Assembly: GCA_038212405.1 (NCBI GenBank)
Contig: JBBQUN010000144.1
Coordinates: 1 to 11,720, forward strand
Direction: 5' to 3'
DNA from: JBBQUN01 sp038212405
GTDB taxonomy: Bacteria > Actinomycetota > Acidimicrobiia > Acidimicrobiales > SZUA-35
DNA: 11,720 bases
The notes under the pieces were generated by a model. The model made no database searches. It saw nothing but the letters and a program-made list of their open reading frames with translations, and was not told where the DNA came from. Positions 7,820 to 11,720 of the stretch are shown here, piece by piece (positions within the stretch are counted from its first letter, which is position 1; every line of letters begins with the position of its first letter). The position numbers and the translations under genes are program-made.

Positions 7820-7929
7820 TTCTGTGTGTCAGTCTCGCCGCCGCCGGCCTTCTGTGTGCCAGAGTGCCCGCCAGCGGCAAGTCTGGCGCACAGAAGCGGA
7901 GGGTCGGTGACTCTGGCACACAGAAGCGG
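7820..7929. repeat. Four-copy 16-17-bp repeat array, inverted and direct, between ligase and decarboxylase
   Basis: CTTCTGTGTGCCAGAGT occurs at 7849-7865 and its exact reverse complement at 7910-7926. A variant reverse copy (AGTCTGGCGCACAGAAG, two differences) is at 7880-7896, and a diverged forward copy (TTCTGTGTGTCAGTCT) at 7820-7835. The two reverse copies form an 18-bp direct repeat TCTGGC(G/A)CACAGAAGCGG with a period of exactly 30 bp (7882-7899 and 7912-7929). In RNA read from the ligase toward the decarboxylase, the arm at 7849-7865 could pair with either upstream copy, giving mutually exclusive hairpins: one with a 14-nt loop and one with a perfect 17-bp stem and 44-nt loop. The array nearly fills the 135-nt gap. 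Possible roles are attenuation, an mRNA processing signal, a regulator-binding cluster, or a dispersed genomic repeat. Confidence 0.85.
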
Positions 7930-7941
7930 GAGAGTGCTGGC

Positions 7942-9306
7942 TCAGATGCGTTCGAAGTAGCGGTGCATCTCCCAATCGGTCACCGCCCGGTCATAGGCGG
8001 CGGCTTCGGATCGGGCGAAGTGGAGGTAATGATCGACGACGTCGCCGCCCAGCAACCGGCGAGCGTCGTCGCTGGCTCCAAATCGTTCGCCCGCTTCGTG
8101 CAGCGTGGTCGGTAGTGCCGGCAGGTCGGTCGAGACATAGGCGTCACCGGTGAACTCCGGTGGCGGCTCGATCTCGTTGGCGATGCCGTCGAGCCCGCTG
8201 GCGAGTGCGGCGGCAAAGGCAAGGTAGGGATTGGCATCGGCGCCGGGAATCCGGCATTCGATCCGGAGCGACGAGCCATCACCCACTCGCCCGTCGCCAA
8301 CCACTCGAAACCCGACCGTGCGATTGTCGGTCGACCAGGCGAGACGAGTCGGTGCCCACGATGCAGTCTGGAATCGCTTGTAGGAGTTGACCGTCGGTGC
8401 ATAACACACCATGAGCGCCGGAGTGTGACGCATCCAACCGCCGAGGAACCAACGGAATTCGTCGCTGCGCCCATCGTCCGAGGCGGGATCGGCGAAGGTA
8501 TTGCGACCGTTCGCCCACAGGCTCAGGTGCAGGTGACAGCTGCTTCCCGGCTGATCGGCGTCGGGCTTGGCCATGAACGAAACACTCACGCCCATCGAGT
8601 CGGCGAGGGCCTTGAGCCCGTGTTTCATGATGGTGTGGCGGTCAGCCATGACCAGCGCATCGCCATAGCGAACGTTGAGTTCGTGCTGGCCGATCGCCGC
8701 CTCACCCTTGCTGCTCTCCACCGGAATCTCCGACGCCGTCAGCATGCGCCGCGCTGGCGCCAATATGTCTTCCACCCGAGCGCTCTGGAGCAGGTGGTAG
8801 TCCTCGACGTACCATCCTGCCGATTCCAGGTTTCGATAGCCACGTTCGTGCGCCTCTCGATAGCTCGAGCGGAAGACGAAGAACTCGAGCTCGGAGGCAC
8901 CGGCGGTGTCGAATCCTGCTGCGGTGGCCCGCTCGATTTGGGAGCGAAGGATCGATCGAGGGGCAACAGCGATATGGCGGTGAGTGGCATCGTCGAGCAC
9001 GTCGCACAACACCAGTGCCGTTCGATCGACCCACGCCGCGAGGCGAAGGGTTTCGAGATCAGGAACGAGGTGAAAATCGCCATAACCCTTCTCCCACGAC
9101 GCCGACGCATAGCCCGGTACTGGCTCCATCTCCATGTCGACCGTCATGAGGTAGTTGCAGGCGTGAGTCCCCTCGTCGAGGTGGTCGAGGAAGAACCGGG
9201 CATCGAGCCGTTTGCCGAGCAGCCGGCCGTAGTGATCGGTGAAGGCCATCACCACCGTGTCGATTTCGCCATCGTCGATGTGCCTGGTCAGAACGTCGAG
9301 CTGCAT
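7942..9306 (-). CDS. Glutamine-synthetase-family ligase (gamma-glutamyl-amine synthetase-like)
   Basis: From ATG 9306 the protein has 454 residues, the usual length for the PuuA/GlnA3-like branch. Metal and ATP residues are visible: E139 and E141 in ASELEFFVF, the GQHELNV segment with E209, H258 in CHLHLSLW, NSYKR (307-311), and ECRIPGADANPY with E350, R352 and D357-Y361. FTDHYGRLLGKRL near residue 22 is the beta-grasp/ammonium-side motif. There is no adenylylation loop of the housekeeping GlnA type. Relatives join glutamate to polyamines, ethanolamine or anilines using ATP. A longer frame from 9369 would overlap the divergent dioxygenase start and adds 21 residues unlike the family, so ATG 9306 is preferred although its ribosome binding site is weak. 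Neighbouring the amino-acid decarboxylase, it may ligate the resulting amine; this is inference. Confidence 0.9.
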   Translation of the reverse strand: MQLDVLTRHIDDGEIDTVVMAFTDHYGRLLGKRLDARFFLDHLDEGTHACNYLMTVDMEMEPVPGYASASWEKGYGDFHLVPDLETLRLAAWVDRTALVLCDVLDDATHRHIAVAPRSILRSQIERATAAGFDTAGASELEFFVFRSSYREAHERGYRNLESAGWYVEDYHLLQSARVEDILAPARRMLTASEIPVESSKGEAAIGQHELNVRYGDALVMADRHTIMKHGLKALADSMGVSVSFMAKPDADQPGSSCHLHLSLWANGRNTFADPASDDGRSDEFRWFLGGWMRHTPALMVCYAPTVNSYKRFQTASWAPTRLAWSTDNRTVGFRVVGDGRVGDGSSLRIECRIPGADANPYLAFAAALASGLDGIANEIEPPPEFTGDAYVSTDLPALPTTLHEAGERFGASDDARRLLGGDVVDHYLHFARSEAAAYDRAVTDWEMHRYFERI

Positions 9307-9322
9307 CGACCCATACTGCCGC

Positions 9323-9350
9323 TTGCCAGAGCTCCATGCTTTGTTAGTGT
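9323..9350 (+). promoter_or_regulatory. Promoter for dioxygenase 2 (TTGCCA -35, TAGTGT -10, leaderless)
   Basis: TTGCCA (9323-9328) differs from TTGACA at one base and stands 16 nt before TAGTGT (9345-9350), which ends exactly 6 nt before ATG 9357. This is the most complete promoter in the window. It fills most of the 50-bp gap to the divergent ligase. Confidence 0.6.
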
Positions 9351-9356
9351 CCAGCC

Positions 9357-10259
9357 ATGGGGCAAACAATGCTGACTATCGAACCGATCGACTCGTCGTT
9401 CGGGGCTCACGTCCATGACATCGACCTGGCCGCGGTCGGCGACACCCTGTGGCCTGCGCTTCGAGAAGCATGGGTCGAATACGGGCTCCTCGTGTTCCAC
9501 GACCAGCAGTTGTCCAAAGCGCAACAAGACGAGTTCGCTCGCCGGTTCGGTCCGCTGGAGTTCGCCGCAGCAGCGATCTCCAACCTCGGCCGAGACGGCA
9601 CGATCCACGCCGATCCCGACGATGACGTGGTGAAGTCACTACGGGGCAATGAGGGGTGGCACCACGACAGCACCTATATGCCGGTGCAGGCGATGGGCGC
9701 GGTCTTCAGCGCCGATATCGTGCCACCGTCGGGCTCGTCAACGGGGTTCGCCGACATGCGGGCCGCCCATGATGCGCTCGACCAGGCCACCCGCGACCAG
9801 CTCACAAGGCTCCAGGCTCACCACTCGCTCGAATACAGCCAGGGTCGCGCCGGGTATCTGCCAACGCCCGACGCTGACGGCGGCTACCACTTCTACGGCT
9901 ACCACGGAGGCGCCGCGCCGCTGCGGCCGATGATCAAGGTGCACCCCGACACGGGACGGCCAAACCTCTGCGTTGGTCGCCACGCCCACAACATCGTCGG
10001 TATGGATCCGACCGAGTCCGAGCGCTTCATCGATGACCTCAACGAGCGAGCGATCCAACCGGCGTGGACCCACCATCACCACTGGACCGTGGGCGACGTG
10101 GTCGTCTGGGACAACCGCAGGCTGATGCATTGCGCCGTGCCGTTCGACATGAGCGAGCCGCGTCGAATGTGGCACACCCGAATCGCCGGTGATCCTGCCA
10201 CCGAGTTGGCCCTGAACTATCCAGCCACCGTCGCTGCGCCGACGCCTCCAACGGCTTGA
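9357..10259 (+). CDS. TauD/TfdA family 2-oxoglutarate- and Fe(II)-dependent dioxygenase (second)
   Basis: The 300-residue protein is a second TauD/TfdA-type enzyme. Iron ligands are H102 and D104 in WHHDSTY and H258 in VVWDNRRLMHCA. R269/R270 and R275 in the following RRMWHTR supply the 2-oxoglutarate-binding arginines. The N-terminal LTIEPIDSSFGAHVHDIDL is a standard family opening. It differs from the first dioxygenase throughout, for example GFADMRAAHDAL (130-141) where the first has GGDTLYADMALAYEL, so the two are distant paralogs with probably different substrates. ATG 9357 is preferred over ATG 9369 because a complete promoter with TAGTGT ends 6 nt before it. The gene diverges from the GS-like ligase by 50 bp, suggesting shared control. 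The HHHHW run (239-243) is unusual. Substrate unknown. Confidence 0.92.
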   Translation: MGQTMLTIEPIDSSFGAHVHDIDLAAVGDTLWPALREAWVEYGLLVFHDQQLSKAQQDEFARRFGPLEFAAAAISNLGRDGTIHADPDDDVVKSLRGNEGWHHDSTYMPVQAMGAVFSADIVPPSGSSTGFADMRAAHDALDQATRDQLTRLQAHHSLEYSQGRAGYLPTPDADGGYHFYGYHGGAAPLRPMIKVHPDTGRPNLCVGRHAHNIVGMDPTESERFIDDLNERAIQPAWTHHHHWTVGDVVVWDNRRLMHCAVPFDMSEPRRMWHTRIAGDPATELALNYPATVAAPTPPTA

Positions 10260-10421
10260 CCAACCGGCCACCGTCGCAGCAGTCGGGCCTTCCCGCGGCT
10301 CCAACTGGATGAAGTACCGCAAGTGCATCCGACGATCGTGATCCGTGGTCTGACGTCGCTGCTCGGGCGAGCGGTGAAGCGCTCGAGTTCGATGCGAGCG
10401 TCATCGCAGTAGCGTCGATCC
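10260..10421. other. Intergenic region, 162 bp, largely featureless
   Basis: This is the longest gap in the window. It has a short CGGG-CCTT-CCCG hairpin near 10288-10299 without a T-tract, too weak to call a terminator, and a promoter at its right end. No coding sequence or RNA gene could be supported on either strand. Confidence 0.5.
10410..10415 (+). promoter_or_regulatory. Leaderless-type -10 box (TAGCGT) for the zinc-finger/helicase gene
   Basis: TAGCGT ends exactly 6 nt before ATG 10422 and no Shine-Dalgarno sequence is present. A possible -35, TTCGAT (10388-10393), is 16 nt upstream but is a poor match. Confidence 0.5.
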
Positions 10422-10943
10422 ATGGCGATCTCGTGTGTGTACTGCAACGGCGAACACGGTTCGGCGGCACAGGTTCGCCAGTGTTGGCTCGACCACGATC
10501 AACCACCAACAACGACCGACTCGATCGATCACAGCCAAAACGGCGACGGTCGTGATGCCGACGACGACGACCAACCACCATCACTTGCCCTTGCCCCGGC
10601 TCGGCCGATGGCCCGCCCGACCCAGCCCCGTGTCGAGGCGATCACCCTTCGGCGGGGCTCGGCTCCCGCCGCGGCTGGGCCCGACGCGCTTGGCCGAAAC
10701 ATCATCGTTGCCGGCAACAGCCCGGTGCCCGAGCCATGGCGCGAAGCCACGCGGCTATTGATCGACGACTCAGCCGTGCGTCAGCCAGCCGCGGCCATCG
10801 ACCAGTTGCGCCGCGCCGCCGCTACCCGTCAACGCCTGGTGATCGAGCTGGCGGTCGACTTCGAGAAGGAACCAGCGTCGGTCGAGCGACGGGCTCCGCA
10901 CGAGCTCAGTCCATCGTTCGCCTTCGAACTCGACGAGCTGTGA
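10422..10943 (+). CDS. Zinc-finger-like N-terminal segment, apparently cut off from the downstream helicase by a TGA
   Basis: The ORF encodes 173 residues. It opens with C5-x2-C8, H12 and C21 in a compact CxxC...H...C pattern suited to bind one zinc ion. A low-complexity linker rich in Asp, Pro and Ala follows (about 26-75), then a more ordered part (92-173) with NIIVAGNSPVPEPW and an alpha-helical arginine-rich stretch. I recognise no catalytic domain. The frame continues without a shift past the TGA at 10941-10943 into a long coding stretch leading to a UvrD-type helicase. As far as I recall, helicases of this kind in Acidimicrobiia carry a similar N-terminal region in one chain. It may therefore be the first part of a gene broken by a nonsense codon, or a separately translated partner. 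The start is supported by a TANNNT box 6 nt upstream. Confidence 0.65.
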   Translation: MAISCVYCNGEHGSAAQVRQCWLDHDQPPTTTDSIDHSQNGDGRDADDDDQPPSLALAPARPMARPTQPRVEAITLRRGSAPAAAGPDALGRNIIVAGNSPVPEPWREATRLLIDDSAVRQPAAAIDQLRRAAATRQRLVIELAVDFEKEPASVERRAPHELSPSFAFELDEL

Positions 10944-10949
10944 CACCTC

Positions 10950-11720
10950 GTGTGGTCCAACAGTGTCGACCATCGGGGCCCCGAGCAACCGTCCTGGATC
11001 GGTCTCGATGCGGCGATTGTCGCCGGGGCAAAACCGGTCAGCGACGGTTCAGCCGACGTGATCCTTGCTTCGGGCGAGCTCGTCTGGATCGACGGTGGAC
11101 CGTTCCGTCACACCGATCCGATCGATGGACTTGCCGTCATGCCCTTCGTCTCGATCGAGCACCGGTCGCTCGTGACCCCTGACCCCAATCGAGCCGAGGC
11201 CGACCTCGCTCCCGACCAGCTCGCAGCGGTCACCCACAACGGCGGTACCGCACGGATCATTGCGCCGGCCGGTTCGGGCAAAACTCGTGTCCTCACCGAA
11301 CGGGCTCGCCATCTCTTGACCAACTGGAACGTGCCGCCCAGCGCCGTCAGTCTCGTCGCGTTCAACAAGCGGGCGCAGGAGGAAATCGCCGAACGCACGA
11401 CCGATCTGCCGACGCTCGGCATCCGCACGCTGAACGCCATCGGTCTCGCCATCGTGAATGGCACGCCTCCGTTCGCGGCGCAGCCCAAGCGGTGGAACAC
11501 GATCAACGAGATCGACGTTCGACGGGTCATTGGCAATCTGGTCTCGTTTCCCCGCCGCCGCAACGCCGATCCGGTGGCCCCCTGGATCGAGGCGCTGAGC
11601 GTGATCCGACTTGGCCTCGTCGATCCCTCCGACGTCGAAGCTCGCTACGACGGCGACGTCGATGGCCTGGCCGAGATGTGGCCGAAGTATCGGGCCGAAC
11701 TCGCTCGCGCCGGTGCCGTC
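10950..11720 (+). CDS. UvrD/Rep-type superfamily 1 helicase (partial, continues beyond right edge)
   Basis: The reading frame is open from just after the TGA at 10941 to the window end. GTG 10950 is the first possible start, giving 257 visible residues, but it has no good ribosome binding site; ATG 11139 is an alternative. Helicase motifs are the Q-motif APDQLAAV with Q90, Walker A APAGSGKT (105-112), motif Ia LVAFNKRAQEE (135-145) and the TLNAIG segment (160-165) where many UvrD proteins have TFHS. The ATPase, UvrD insert and C-terminal domains would follow off the window. UvrD enzymes unwind DNA 3' to 5' in repair and recombination. About 90 coding residues precede the Q-motif, far more than in classical UvrD, and they are in frame with the upstream zinc-finger ORF. 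This supports a single original gene spanning 10422 onward. Family sure, start unsure. Confidence 0.85.
   Translation, partial: MWSNSVDHRGPEQPSWIGLDAAIVAGAKPVSDGSADVILASGELVWIDGGPFRHTDPIDGLAVMPFVSIEHRSLVTPDPNRAEADLAPDQLAAVTHNGGTARIIAPAGSGKTRVLTERARHLLTNWNVPPSAVSLVAFNKRAQEEIAERTTDLPTLGIRTLNAIGLAIVNGTPPFAAQPKRWNTINEIDVRRVIGNLVSFPRRRNADPVAPWIEALSVIRLGLVDPSDVEARYDGDVDGLAEMWPKYRAELARAGAV

Noticed and set aside
7820..7929. The repeat array as a CRISPR
   Set aside because: Units are short, occur in both orientations, and there are no regular unique spacers or cas genes.
9307..9369. Longer start for the GS-like ligase at 9369
   Set aside because: It would overlap the divergent dioxygenase start and its promoter, and the added 21 residues do not resemble the family.
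6802..9375. Plus-strand frames 6802-8115 (437 codons) and 8425-9375 (316 codons)
   Set aside because: Both are opposite well-supported minus-strand enzymes (decarboxylase and GS-like ligase), lack recognisable domains, and the first reads through the repeat array.
10224..10277. 11-bp direct repeat GCCACCGTCGC at 10224-10234 and 10267-10277
   Set aside because: It is short, GC-rich, and one copy lies in coding sequence; compatible with chance, and nothing between suggests an insertion.
10323..10412. Small plus-strand ORF (GTG start, 29 codons) in the gap before the zinc-finger ORF
   Set aside because: It has no ribosome binding site or homology I can recognise, and its end overlaps the -10 box of the next gene.

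Overview
The window looks like chromosomal DNA from a high-GC actinobacterium, most likely an Acidimicrobiia-type (Ilumatobacter-like) lineage. The supporting signs are dense GC-rich genes, an F420-dependent luciferase-like oxidoreductase, an actinobacterial-style multidrug ABC exporter, an N-terminally extended UvrD-like helicase, and several genes that appear to be leaderless, with an actinobacterial TANNNT -10 box exactly 6 nt before the ATG. The lineage is inferred from family resemblance, not from a marker gene.

Layout from left to right. Positions 1-780 (minus) carry the N-terminal 260 residues of a thiolase/HMG-CoA-synthase-like protein. Diverging from it is a plus-strand group: a TauD/TfdA-type 2-oxoglutarate dioxygenase (925-1860), an overlapping F420-dependent LLM oxidoreductase of the TIGR03620 type (1850-2746), and a lipocalin/AttH-like protein of the DUF7064/DUF7065 kind (2839-3960). 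This converges on a minus-strand ABC exporter half-transporter (3985-5847), which diverges from a MarR-family regulator (5935-6390) across an 87-bp region holding a likely operator/promoter. Next come a minus-strand PLP-dependent amino-acid decarboxylase (6424-7806) and a glutamine-synthetase-family ligase (7942-9306). They are separated by a 135-bp gap almost filled by four copies of a 16-17-bp repeat able to form alternative hairpins. A second TauD/TfdA dioxygenase (9357-10259) diverges from the ligase. The right end has a zinc-finger-like N-terminal ORF (10422-10943) followed in the same frame, after a single TGA, by a UvrD-type helicase running off the edge.

Functionally, the core looks like small-molecule (possibly amine) metabolism. 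The decarboxylase would make an amine and the GS-like enzyme could gamma-glutamylate it. The two dioxygenases and the F420 enzyme could oxidise related substrates, and the MarR-linked exporter could expel toxic intermediates. Only the individual family assignments are strong; the common pathway is inference. There is no stretch over 300 bases without a gene; the longest gap is 10260-10421, which shows only a leaderless-type promoter at its right end. No tRNA, rRNA, CRISPR array or insertion sequence was seen.
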